Shown here: in pieces, positions 32,097-40,091 of the stretch
Layout: the number at the start of each line of letters is the position of its first letter
Position numbering within the stretch: the first letter of the stretch is position 1
Origin: Herbiconiux gentiana
GTDB taxonomy: Bacteria; Actinomycetota; Actinomycetes; Actinomycetales; Microbacteriaceae
Direction: 5' to 3'
Assembly (NCBI RefSeq): GCF_024978135.1
Contig: NZ_JANTEZ010000001.1
Coordinates: 682,001 to 746,000, forward strand
Length of the DNA stretch: 64,000 nt
Notes under the pieces: model-generated
What the model was told of the DNA's origin: nothing
What the model saw: only the letters and a program-made list of their open reading frames with translations
Database searches by the model: none
Position numbers and translations under genes: made by a program

Positions 32097-32555
32097 CTAC
32101 TCGGTGCTGAAGGTGCCGACGTAGCGGGCCGTCTCGATCACCGAGTCGGCGTACTTCTGCAGGAACTCCTCGCGCGAGGGGTCGCCCTCGACGGGCGTCT
32201 TCAGCGCGTAGAGGTGGAAGAAGTAGTGGTGGTCGCCGTGACCGGCCGGCGGCTGCGGGCCGTAGTACTGCGTGGCGCCCGCGCCGTTCGGGGCGACGTG
32301 CACCCCGGGGGCCGAGAGGTCGAGCGTTCCGTCGATGGGCGGGATGCCGTAGGCGACCCAGTGGGTGAAGCCGTTGGGCAGCGGCGCGTCGGGGTCGTTC
32401 AGGATGAGCGCGAACTCGACGGTGCCCTCGGGAGCGCCCGAGACCTCGATGGTCGGGGTGTCGTTGCCGCCGTCGGCGCTGTAGTTCGCCGGGATGCGGC
32501 CGCCGTTCGGGAAGTCGGGGCTCGAGACGGCGAGCTTGTCGATTAAGAGGGCCAT
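32097..32555 (-). CDS. YbhB/YbcL-type PEBP-family protein
   Basis: A 152-residue phosphatidylethanolamine-binding/Raf-kinase-inhibitor-like protein. The ligand site is visible as LNDPDAPLP, FTHWVAYGIP and YYGPQPPAGHGDHHYFFHLY. Bacterial members are cytosolic or periplasmic with poorly known roles. It is the last gene of the long minus-strand B6 operon, 31 bases after the hydrolase, and ends 10 bases from the convergent GMC gene. No known B6 step needs it; binding of an anionic intermediate is conceivable. Confidence 0.85.
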   Translation of the reverse strand: MALLIDKLAVSSPDFPNGGRIPANYSADGGNDTPTIEVSGAPEGTVEFALILNDPDAPLPNGFTHWVAYGIPPIDGTLDLSAPGVHVAPNGAGATQYYGPQPPAGHGDHHYFFHLYALKTPVEGDPSREEFLQKYADSVIETARYVGTFSTE

Positions 32556-32586
32556 GGGTGGTTCCTTTCGGTGGGTGGTGCGGGTG

Positions 32587-33426
32587 TCAGACCCCGAGGG
32601 CGAGCGCGATCTCTGCGGCCACCAGCTCGGGATGCTCTTCGGGGATGTAGTGGTCGGCCTCGGCCACGACGACGAAACGGTCGTCGGGCCGCTCGGTCAT
32701 GGCGCTCGCCCAGGAGGGCTCGCTGACGATCCTGCTCGCCTCGCCGCGGAGGTGCACCATCGGCACGGCGACTTCACGGAACTCGTCGAGGTACGGGGTG
32801 CGGAAGCCCTCGATCAGCTGCCGCATGGCGGCCGGGTCGGCGCGGGGCACCCAGCTGTCGGCGGCATCCTGCCGGTAGCCCCAGCGGGCGCGGCGCTCGA
32901 CGGCGCCGGGCAGGATGGCCGGGTAGCGCTCGCGCAGATACTGCTCGATGGCGGCCCGGTCGGGGAACGAGCGGAAGCCGGCGGCGACCCGCACGTCGAG
33001 CTCGTCGAGCACCTCCGGTTCGACGAAGGGGGTGTAGTCGACGACCACCGCGCCCGTGACCCGGCCCGGCTGACGGGCGGCCGCGAGCCAAGCGTTGCGC
33101 CCGCCGAGCGAGTGCCCGGCGACGAGCGCCCGCTCGAGGCCGAGGGCGTCGAGCACGGTGACGACGTCGGAGACGAAGTCGTCGCCGGTGTAGCCGCTGG
33201 CGGGTTTGTCGCTCCGGCCGTGTCCGCGCTGGTCGAGCGCGATCACGGTGGCCCGGGAGGCGAGGGCGTCGCCCACCGGCTCCCAGACCGCGTGGTTGGC
33301 GGAGGTGCCGTGCAGCAGCACCACCGCCGGGCCCGAGCCGCGCATCCGGAACGCCAGGTCGACGCCGGCGCCGCGGGTGCGCAGGAGCCCGTCGCCGATC
33401 TCGACGACGGGCACGCTGCGGGACAT
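32587..33426 (-). CDS. Alpha/beta hydrolase, probable (E)-2-(acetamidomethylene)succinate hydrolase
   Basis: A 279-residue alpha/beta-hydrolase. The nucleophile elbow GHSLGG gives Ser106, the acid is Asp130 (VVVDYTP) and the His is His259 (EADHYIPEEHP). From memory, the Mesorhizobium loti enzyme triad is Ser106-Asp130-His258, almost the same numbering. The reaction releases succinate semialdehyde, acetate, ammonia and CO2 from the ring-opened product, ending B6 pathway I. The ATG shares a base with the preceding stop (TGATG). Without context the fold would fit many esterases. Confidence 0.75.
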   Translation of the reverse strand: MSRSVPVVEIGDGLLRTRGAGVDLAFRMRGSGPAVVLLHGTSANHAVWEPVGDALASRATVIALDQRGHGRSDKPASGYTGDDFVSDVVTVLDALGLERALVAGHSLGGRNAWLAAARQPGRVTGAVVVDYTPFVEPEVLDELDVRVAAGFRSFPDRAAIEQYLRERYPAILPGAVERRARWGYRQDAADSWVPRADPAAMRQLIEGFRTPYLDEFREVAVPMVHLRGEASRIVSEPSWASAMTERPDDRFVVVAEADHYIPEEHPELVAAEIALALGV

Positions 33427-34361
33427 CAGACGTTCGGGATGGTCGACAGGGTCTTCCGCGCCGCGATGAGACCGGTGATGATCTCCTTGCGCTTGGCGTC
33501 GACGTCGCCCTCGCCGTACTCGTACATGCCGGCGCCCGACTTGAAGCCGAGCTCGCCCGCGGCGATCTTGTCCTTGATGAACTGAGGGGTGTCGGTGGAG
33601 TTGTCGAGGTCCTTGTTCAGGTAGCTCGAGACGGCCTGGTAGATGTCGAGGCCGGCCATGTCGAGCAGACGGGTCGGGCCGACGACGGAGAGCTTGTAGC
33701 CGATCCCCCACTTCACGGCGGCGTCGAGGCCCTCGGGGGTGACGATGCCCTCCTCGAGCAGCGCCATGCACTCGCGCAGGATCGCGTAGAGCACGCGGTT
33801 CTCGACGAAGCCGGGGATCTCCTTCTCGATCACGGGCACGTAGTTGAAGGCCTTGACGATCTCGGCGAGCTTGTCGACCAGGGTGGGGTCGGTGGCCTCG
33901 CCCGGGATGATCTCGATCATCGGGATGAGGTGCGGCGGGTTCGACCAGTGCATGCCGATCAGGCGGCCGGGCACGGTGAGGCTCTTCGCCATGGTGCTGA
34001 TCGGGATGCCCGAGGTGTTCGTCGCGATGATGACGTCGTCACCCACCCGCGCCTCGAGGTCGGCGAAGACCTTCTGCTTGAGCTCGAGCTTCTCGGGCAC
34101 GGCCTCGATGATCAGCTCGGTGCCGGCGAGGGCGGCGTCGAGGTCGGTGCCGAAGGTGACGGATCCGCCGGGGGCCGACGGGGAGTCGACGGCCTCGAGC
34201 ACGCCCTGCACGACGCCGTAGGCGGCCTCGGCGCGGGCGATCGCGTCCTCGGAGATGTCGTAGAGGCGCACGGTGCTGCCGGCGCGGGCCAGGGTGGCGG
34301 CGATGCCGGGGCCCATGGTTCCCGAGCCGATGACGGTGGCGACGGTGGGGAGACTGCTCAT
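33426..34361 (-). CDS. 3-hydroxyacyl-CoA dehydrogenase-like enzyme, probable FHMPC 5-dehydrogenase
   Basis: A 311-residue NAD-dependent enzyme. The Rossmann motif is VIGSGTMGPGIAATLARAG, catalytic-region His138 lies in GMHWSNPPHLIPMIEI, and the C-terminal dimer domain contains GFVENRVLYAILRECMALLE. In B6 pathway I the 5-formyl-3-hydroxy-2-methylpyridine-4-carboxylate dehydrogenase belongs to this family and makes the 4,5-dicarboxylate. No beta-oxidation genes are adjacent, which favours that role. I use ATG 34361; GTG at 34373 is an alternative. Confidence 0.75.
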   Translation of the reverse strand: MSSLPTVATVIGSGTMGPGIAATLARAGSTVRLYDISEDAIARAEAAYGVVQGVLEAVDSPSAPGGSVTFGTDLDAALAGTELIIEAVPEKLELKQKVFADLEARVGDDVIIATNTSGIPISTMAKSLTVPGRLIGMHWSNPPHLIPMIEIIPGEATDPTLVDKLAEIVKAFNYVPVIEKEIPGFVENRVLYAILRECMALLEEGIVTPEGLDAAVKWGIGYKLSVVGPTRLLDMAGLDIYQAVSSYLNKDLDNSTDTPQFIKDKIAAGELGFKSGAGMYEYGEGDVDAKRKEIITGLIAARKTLSTIPNV

Positions 34362-34454
34362 CGTGGTGCTCACTTTCGCGGGGTGGAGTGGTGTGGGGTG
34401 GTCGGAGGTGGGGGTGGGGCGTCGGGCGTCGGGTGCGGGCCGTCGGCCCGCGGG

Positions 34455-35234
34455 TCAGATGCCCGGCGGCAGGGCGATCGGCGAGATGCCGATGCCGAAC
34501 GCCGACTCGACGCGGTCGAGGCGGCGGTTGAAGAAGGTCCAGAAGTTGTGCTGGGCCTTCGCCGGGTAGATGCGGTCGAACTTCTCCTTGGTCTCCTCGG
34601 CGTCGGGCTCGATCGGGGCGAAGCCCGAGGCCTTGAGGTCGACCTGGAAGCGCGCGGCCTTCTCGAGGAAGATGCCGGTGAGGGTCACCTCGGCCACGGT
34701 CGAGCCGACGAAGGCGACACCGTGATTGGCGAGGAGGATCGCCTGCGCGTCGCCGAGCGCCTTCGCCGCCGCGACGCCGAGCGGCACCGTGGTGATGATG
34801 TGGCTCGTCTCGGTGAAGCGCGGCACACCCTCGTAGGCGAACCAGACGCCGTGGTTGTTGTACGGCTTCAGCGGCTCCTCCGAGGCGCCGAGCACCGTGG
34901 AGTAGTGGGCGTGCGAGTGACCGACGAAGTTCACGTCGGGGCGCGCCTTCATGATCTCGGCATGCAGCGGCCACTCGAGGTGACGGAGGCCCGAGCCCTC
35001 GAGCACGTTCCCGTCGAAGTCGATCAGGATGAAGTCGTCGCCCTCGACCTCGCTGAGGGCGAGGTTGCCGCGCTTGAGCCAGAGGCCCCGGCCGAACGGG
35101 TCGCGGAACGACAGGTGCCCCATCGACATGTCGCCGTGCCCCTCGAGTTCGAGGATGCGGTGGGCCCGCGCGACGTCGGCGAGGATGCTCGCGATGGACT
35201 GGTCTTCGTAGTACTGGGTGTGCGAGTAGCTCAT
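34455..35234 (-). CDS. Class II aldolase-fold enzyme, probable HMPDC 4-decarboxylase
   Basis: A 259-residue class II aldolase/adducin family protein. GHSHAHYS gives metal ligands His106, His108 and perhaps His110; LLANHGVAFVG supplies His171; HAEIMKARPDV carries Glu93. The family includes fuculose-phosphate aldolase and 3-hydroxy-2-methylpyridine-4,5-dicarboxylate decarboxylase. The latter fits exactly between the FHMPC dehydrogenase and monooxygenase genes. GGAGCATCC precedes the ATG. It is 93 bases upstream of the next gene in the operon. Confidence 0.78.
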   Translation of the reverse strand: MSYSHTQYYEDQSIASILADVARAHRILELEGHGDMSMGHLSFRDPFGRGLWLKRGNLALSEVEGDDFILIDFDGNVLEGSGLRHLEWPLHAEIMKARPDVNFVGHSHAHYSTVLGASEEPLKPYNNHGVWFAYEGVPRFTETSHIITTVPLGVAAAKALGDAQAILLANHGVAFVGSTVAEVTLTGIFLEKAARFQVDLKASGFAPIEPDAEETKEKFDRIYPAKAQHNFWTFFNRRLDRVESAFGIGISPIALPPGI

Positions 35235-35290
35235 GGATGCTCCTTCGAGACGGGTCGGGTGGGGCGGGTCGTGCCGGTCGGGACGTTCGG

Positions 35291-35872
35291 TTACTTCGAG
35301 GCGAGCACGTCGGCGACGGTCATGCCGCCGACCCGGGCGTTGACCCGGCCACCGGTGGCCACCGCCGCGATGATGACGATCTCGTCGGGCCGCGGTGCAT
35401 CCGGAAGCGTCAGCGTGATCGCGTCGTAGTGCGACCGAACGTAGACCTCGTCCTTGTACGCCAGCGGGATGTCGATCGGAGCGCCGGTGGGCGCGACCTT
35501 CGTGGCCGAGGAGATCCAGGCCTCGCCGCCGCCGACCGCGTCGCGGAGGGCGTTGCCGAAGACGGTGGTCACGCAGGCCACGATGTGCTCCTGCTCGCCG
35601 TTCACGCCGACCATCCCGCCCTTGCCGTAGCTCTCGACGGGGCGCCCGCCGAGCAGGGCGGCCGCTCGGCGGCCGAGCTCCGTGCCGAGGCTCGCGCTGG
35701 CGTCGGTGAGGGGCGAGAGGTCGTCGACCCAGCGGCCCGTGAACGGGTTCTCGAACACGACGGCGACTGCGGCCTTCACCAGCGGCTGCTCGGGCGCGGG
35801 GCCGAGCTCGTGCACGGTCTCCTGCACGAACGAGTGCCAGGCCCTGACCTTGTAGATGGAGTCGATGCTCAT
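35291..35872 (-). CDS. DUF1185 'amino acid synthesis' family protein
   Basis: A 193-residue protein of the DUF1185 family (PF06684), whose function is not established despite the name. Recognisable features are AVVFENPFTGRWVDDLSPL near residue 40 and GKGGMVGVNGEQEHIVACV in the middle. It overlaps the monooxygenase gene by four bases (ATGA), so the two are translationally coupled. Its place between ring decarboxylation and ring opening suggests an accessory role in handling a pyridine intermediate, but that is inference. Confidence 0.7.
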   Translation of the reverse strand: MSIDSIYKVRAWHSFVQETVHELGPAPEQPLVKAAVAVVFENPFTGRWVDDLSPLTDASASLGTELGRRAAALLGGRPVESYGKGGMVGVNGEQEHIVACVTTVFGNALRDAVGGGEAWISSATKVAPTGAPIDIPLAYKDEVYVRSHYDAITLTLPDAPRPDEIVIIAAVATGGRVNARVGGMTVADVLASK

Positions 35873-37011
35873 GCTGCGTGTACCTCGTGTCGCTTGGGGT
35901 CGGTCGGGTTGTAGAGGGCGGTCTCGACGCTCTCGCCGGTGAACTGGTTGCCGTTCGCCATCTCGCGGGTATCGGCGTACCACTGCGAGCGGTCCTGGGC
36001 GCGGTCGGTGTAGGGGCGCTCGAGGCGCTCCCACTCCTGCAGCGCTCCGGGCAGCTCGTCGTCCGCGGCCTCGGTGGCCGCGACGGCGAGCGTCCAGGCG
36101 TTCTGCATCGCGGTTCCGGCGCCCTGGGCGAGGGCCGGGCACATGGCGTGCGCCGAGTCGCCGATCAGAGCGACGCGTCCCTCGGTCCACCGGTCGAGAC
36201 GGGTGGTCTGGTAGCCGTAGTAGCGGCCCTGCACTCCCGCCGCCTCCTCGAGCACGGGGGCGAGCTGCGGGAAGATCGACGTCCACAGCTCGAGGTCGAT
36301 CGGCACGCGCGAGCCGTCGGCGTCGGCCGAGGGCGACATCAGCGCGATGTACAGCTCCTCGTCGTTGGCCGGCGTGTAGAGCACGCGCAGCACGCGGGGG
36401 TCGAGGTTCCAGAAGTCGATCACGTTGTCCCACTCGGTGTCGGGCTCGAGCGCCTGCAGCTCGGCCTTCTTGCGGGGCACGAGGAAGCGGGTGATGCCGT
36501 CGCGCGAGCGCTCGCGCTTCAGCGGGATCTTCAGCGAGTCGCGCACCGCCGAGCCCACGCCGTCGGCGCCGATCACCAGGTCGGCCTGGGCGGTCTCGCC
36601 GTTCGCGAAGGTCACCGTACCCTCGGGGGTCGCACCGGTCACCGCGGAGTCGGCCACGATCTCGACACCCGACTCCCGCGCCGCGGTGAGCAGCGTCTGG
36701 TGCAGGTGCGGCCGCGTCATCGTGCGCCAGCGGATGCCCTCCAGGGTCTCCTGCGACTGGATGACGTTGTTCATGCGGGTCTCGTACGCCGGCGGGGTCA
36801 TCGACCGCGCGTCGAGGTCGGGCGTGGCGCCGATGGCGTCGAGCACCTGGAGGCTGTTGTTCCAGAGCACGATGCCCGCTCCCTCGGCGCGGAGCTCCGA
36901 GGCGCGCTCGTGGAGCCGGACGCTCCATCCGCGCTGGGCGAGTGCGGTGGCCGCGGTCAGTCCCGCGAACCCTCCGCCCGAGATCTCGGCGTGACGGCGG
37001 CTGTCGGTCAT
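35869..37011 (-). CDS. FAD-dependent monooxygenase, probable 2-methyl-3-hydroxypyridine-5-carboxylate oxygenase
   Basis: A 380-residue group A flavin monooxygenase. GGGFAGLTAATALAQRGWSV binds FAD, and GDSAHAMCPALAQGAGTAMQ is the second conserved GD motif. Aromatic-ring hydroxylases of this length include MHPC oxygenase, which both hydroxylates and cleaves the pyridine ring to (E)-2-(acetamidomethylene)succinate. The neighbours for the steps before and after are present, making this the best assignment. The ATG at 37011 opens behind a GACAGACAGGACAGAC stretch with no strong ribosome site. Confidence 0.78.
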   Translation of the reverse strand: MTDSRRHAEISGGGFAGLTAATALAQRGWSVRLHERASELRAEGAGIVLWNNSLQVLDAIGATPDLDARSMTPPAYETRMNNVIQSQETLEGIRWRTMTRPHLHQTLLTAARESGVEIVADSAVTGATPEGTVTFANGETAQADLVIGADGVGSAVRDSLKIPLKRERSRDGITRFLVPRKKAELQALEPDTEWDNVIDFWNLDPRVLRVLYTPANDEELYIALMSPSADADGSRVPIDLELWTSIFPQLAPVLEEAAGVQGRYYGYQTTRLDRWTEGRVALIGDSAHAMCPALAQGAGTAMQNAWTLAVAATEAADDELPGALQEWERLERPYTDRAQDRSQWYADTREMANGNQFTGESVETALYNPTDPKRHEVHAA

Positions 37012-37086
37012 GTCTGTCCTGTCTGTCTGGTCGTGGTGTGCGTGTCTGTTCGCGTCGCGCGCGGTCGGGTCAGGGCCGATGGCCCG

Positions 37087-38223
37087 TCAGAGTCCCGTGG
37101 CGGCGCCGATCCTGATGGCGGAGAGGCCGATCACCTCGGCGATGCCGACGGCGTTCTCGACGCCGGCCGCTCCGGCGAACTCCTCGGCCCCGGTCGGCGT
37201 GTGATAGCGCCAGCCCTCGGCGCGGCCGACGCCCACGAGGGCGGCGCGGGCCACGCGGGTGACGTTGCCGAAGTCGGTGGCGAAGCCGAGCGCGGGCGGG
37301 TCGGCGATGAACTCGCGACCGGCGGCGGCGAAGGCGTCGCCCACGAGGGCGATCACCTCGGGGTCGGGGCGCACGGGCGCGATCGGCGCCGAGCTGGTCC
37401 AGACGGCCTCGCCGACGATGCCGTGCACCGTGTCGGCGAGCGCGTCGAGCCCCTCGTCGTCGTCGGCGAAGAGCAGGAAGGAGGCCTCGAAGACCATCCC
37501 CGCCCCTTCCTCGACGTCGCCGTCGACGGAGACCGACTCGATGATCAGGCGGGCCGGGTCGACGGCCCCGGCGAGCGCCGTGACGTTCGCCAGGGCCACG
37601 AGCGGCGTGCAGACGACGTCGCGGCGCAGGGTGCGCACCCCCACCACGCGGGCGGTCTCCCGGCGCATGGCGAGCGAGGCGGGCCAGACGGTGTCGATGA
37701 ACTCCGGATGCGGGTAGAGCACGACGTCCACGTCGTCCCAGACACCGGCCGCGGCCGTGAGGGCCTTGCCGCTGCCGCGCTCGCGGGTGAGCGGGGAGTG
37801 GATCTCGTCGGCCGGGCATCCGACGACCACGACCCGACCGGTGAGCTGCTCGCGCACGGCGGCGAGCGCCAGAGCGGCACCGATCACGCCGGCGGACTGC
37901 GGACCGTGGCCGCAGGAGTGCACCGGAGCGACGTGGCCCTCGGCGTCGTAGGAGGCGGGGGCGTCGTAGACGGCGATGACGCCGACGGTCGCGCCCGGGG
38001 CGCCGAGGTCGAGCTCGGCTCGGAAGGCCGTGGCCATGCCCGCGACACCCTCGGTGACCGTGTAGCCTGCGCCGCGCAACAGGCCCACCAGGTGCGCAGC
38101 GGTCTCGGTCTCCTGGTGCGCCAGTTCGGGATGCGCGGTGACGAAGTCGACCGTCTCGCCGATCACCGGGGCGAGCCCCGCGACGGCCTCGCGGTACTGT
38201 TCATCGAGCTGCTGCTCGGTCAT
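37087..38223 (-). CDS. Atypical M20-family amidohydrolase
   Basis: A 378-residue M20-like metallo-hydrolase and the first gene of the minus-strand B6 operon. The metal motifs are unusual: AVYDAPASYDAEGH where most M20 members read HxD or DMDALP, and PVHSCGHGPQSAG where CGHDGH is common. ADEIHSPLTRERG supplies the acidic residue. This resembles the AbgB-like branch that splits amides with few visible His ligands. Possible substrates are an N-acyl or amide form of a vitamer, or a salvage side product. GAGGGGGCGCAGC precedes the ATG. Confidence 0.65.
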   Translation of the reverse strand: MTEQQLDEQYREAVAGLAPVIGETVDFVTAHPELAHQETETAAHLVGLLRGAGYTVTEGVAGMATAFRAELDLGAPGATVGVIAVYDAPASYDAEGHVAPVHSCGHGPQSAGVIGAALALAAVREQLTGRVVVVGCPADEIHSPLTRERGSGKALTAAAGVWDDVDVVLYPHPEFIDTVWPASLAMRRETARVVGVRTLRRDVVCTPLVALANVTALAGAVDPARLIIESVSVDGDVEEGAGMVFEASFLLFADDDEGLDALADTVHGIVGEAVWTSSAPIAPVRPDPEVIALVGDAFAAAGREFIADPPALGFATDFGNVTRVARAALVGVGRAEGWRYHTPTGAEEFAGAAGVENAVGIAEVIGLSAIRIGAATGL

Positions 38224-38372
38224 GCTGCGCCCCCTCGTCGGTGTCCATCCGCGGTCACAATTCTTATTATGTGGATCGCAGTGTCAGCATATGACGCGAC
38301 CTCCTCGAATTATTCATGACCGGGCAAGATGTAACAAGGCCTTAACACGGCCCGGACGACAGGAGCCGCATC

Positions 38373-40091
38373 ATCGACGATCACGACATCGCCCCCGACT
38401 GGTGGAAGAGCGCGGTGGTGTACCAGGTGTACCCGCGCAGCTTCCAGGACTCCGACGGCGACGGGATCGGCGACCTGCCGGGCATCCGGCGCCGCCTCGA
38501 CCATCTCGAGCGCCTGGGCGTCGACGTGGTGTGGCTGTCGCCCGTGTACCGGTCGCCGCACGCCGACAACGGCTACGACATCAGCGACTACCGCGACATC
38601 GATCCGCAGTTCGGCACCCTCGACGACCTCGACGCCCTGCTCGCCGATCTGCACGCCCGGGGCATGAAGCTCGTGATGGACCTCGTGGTGAACCACAGCT
38701 CAGACGAGCATCCGTGGTTCGTCGAGTCGCGCTCGAGCCGAGACAGCCCCAAGCGCGACTGGTACTGGTGGCGGCCGGCCCGGCCGGGCCGCGAGCCGGG
38801 CACCCCGGGCGCCGAGCCCACCAACTGGGAGTCGTTCTTCTCAGGGCCGACGTGGGCGTACGACGAGGCGACGGGCGAGTACTACCTGCATCTGTTCGAC
38901 CGCAAGCAGCCCGACCTCAACTGGGAGAACCCCGAGGTGCGCGAGGCCGTCTACGAGATGATGCGCTGGTGGTTCGACCGGGGCGTCGACGGGTTCCGGA
39001 TGGACGTGATCAACCTCATCTCGAAGGACCTCGCCCTGCTCGACGGCGTCATCGCGCCGGGGCGGACGCTCGGCGACGGGTCGCCGCACGACATCGGCGG
39101 GCCGCGCCTGCACGAGTTCCTGCAGGAGATGCACCGCGAGGTCTTCGCCGGCCGCACGGGGCTGATCACGGTCGGCGAGACGCCCGGGGTCACGCTCGAG
39201 GAGGCGGTGCTGTTCACCGACCCGGCGCGGCGCGAGGTCGACATGGTGTTCCAGTTCGAGCACGTCGGGCTCGATCACGGCCCCGACACGAAGTTCCGGT
39301 CGCGGCGCCTCCAGCCCGGCGAGCTGGCCGAGTCGCTCACCCGGTGGCAGGATGCGCTCGCCGACGTCGGCTGGAACAGCCTGTACTTCGCCAACCACGA
39401 CCAGCCCCGCTCGGTCTCGCGTTTCGGTGACGACAGCCCCGTGCACCGGCGTTCCTCCGCGACGGCGCTCGCGACCGTGCTGCACCTGCAGCGGGGAACG
39501 CCCTACGTCTACCAGGGCGAGGAGCTCGGGATGACGAACTCCCCCTTCGCCGCAATTGACGACTACCGCGACCTGGAGTCGCTCAACTGGTACGCCGAGA
39601 GCCTCGCCGCGGGTGCCGTGGCCGAGGACTCCCTCTGGGGGCTCGCGGCCGTCAGTCGCGACAACGCCCGCACGCCGGTGCAGTGGGACGACTCCCCCGA
39701 GGCCGGCTTCACCTCCGGCACCCCGTGGATCGCGGTCAATCCGAACAGCGCCGAGATCAACGCGGCTGCGCAGTACGACGACCCCTCCTCGGTGTTCTCG
39801 ATGCACCGCGCCCTGATCGCGCTGCGGCACGAGCTGCCCGTGGTCGCGCACGGGACGTTCCGGCGGGTCGATGCCGGAGACCCGGCGGTCTTCGCCTTCG
39901 AGCGCGCGCTCGACGACGACCGGTTGCTCGTCGTGGTGAACCTCTCCTCGGAGCCGCGCGCGGTGCGGCTCGAGGCGTCCGAAACGGAGCGCTGGTCGAG
40001 CGCCTCGGTGCTGCTCGCCAATCTCGCTGACGCGTCGGCGTCGGCGTGGGCGGATCTCCGCCCGTGGGAGGCCAAGGTGCTGCGCGCCTAG
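38373..40091 (+). CDS. GH13 alpha-glucosidase / oligo-1,6-glucosidase; start appears to be AUC
   Basis: A glycoside hydrolase family 13 enzyme of about 572 residues. Conserved regions are GMKLVMDLVVNHSSDEH, DGFRMDVINLIS (nucleophile Asp), VGETPG (acid Glu) and FANHDQPRS. The family-typical N-terminus DWWKSAVVYQVYPRSF is encoded upstream of the first standard start, GTG 38415. Between the in-frame stop at 38343 and that GTG there is no ATG, GTG or TTG. AGGAG at 38361 is seven bases before ATC at 38373, which would give an AUC start. Either initiation is non-canonical or one base is wrong in the assembly. Confidence 0.85.
   Translation: MDDHDIAPDWWKSAVVYQVYPRSFQDSDGDGIGDLPGIRRRLDHLERLGVDVVWLSPVYRSPHADNGYDISDYRDIDPQFGTLDDLDALLADLHARGMKLVMDLVVNHSSDEHPWFVESRSSRDSPKRDWYWWRPARPGREPGTPGAEPTNWESFFSGPTWAYDEATGEYYLHLFDRKQPDLNWENPEVREAVYEMMRWWFDRGVDGFRMDVINLISKDLALLDGVIAPGRTLGDGSPHDIGGPRLHEFLQEMHREVFAGRTGLITVGETPGVTLEEAVLFTDPARREVDMVFQFEHVGLDHGPDTKFRSRRLQPGELAESLTRWQDALADVGWNSLYFANHDQPRSVSRFGDDSPVHRRSSATALATVLHLQRGTPYVYQGEELGMTNSPFAAIDDYRDLESLNWYAESLAAGAVAEDSLWGLAAVSRDNARTPVQWDDSPEAGFTSGTPWIAVNPNSAEINAAAQYDDPSSVFSMHRALIALRHELPVVAHGTFRRVDAGDPAVFAFERALDDDRLLVVVNLSSEPRAVRLEASETERWSSASVLLANLADASASAWADLRPWEAKVLRA

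Noticed and set aside
33426-34361. Beta-oxidation 3-hydroxybutyryl-CoA dehydrogenase
   Set aside because: No thiolase, enoyl-CoA hydratase or acyl-CoA dehydrogenase nearby; operon context fits the B6 enzyme of the same family.
35878-38319. 813-codon plus-strand open frame opposite the B6 operon
   Set aside because: An antisense artefact; the minus strand holds three clear enzymes there.
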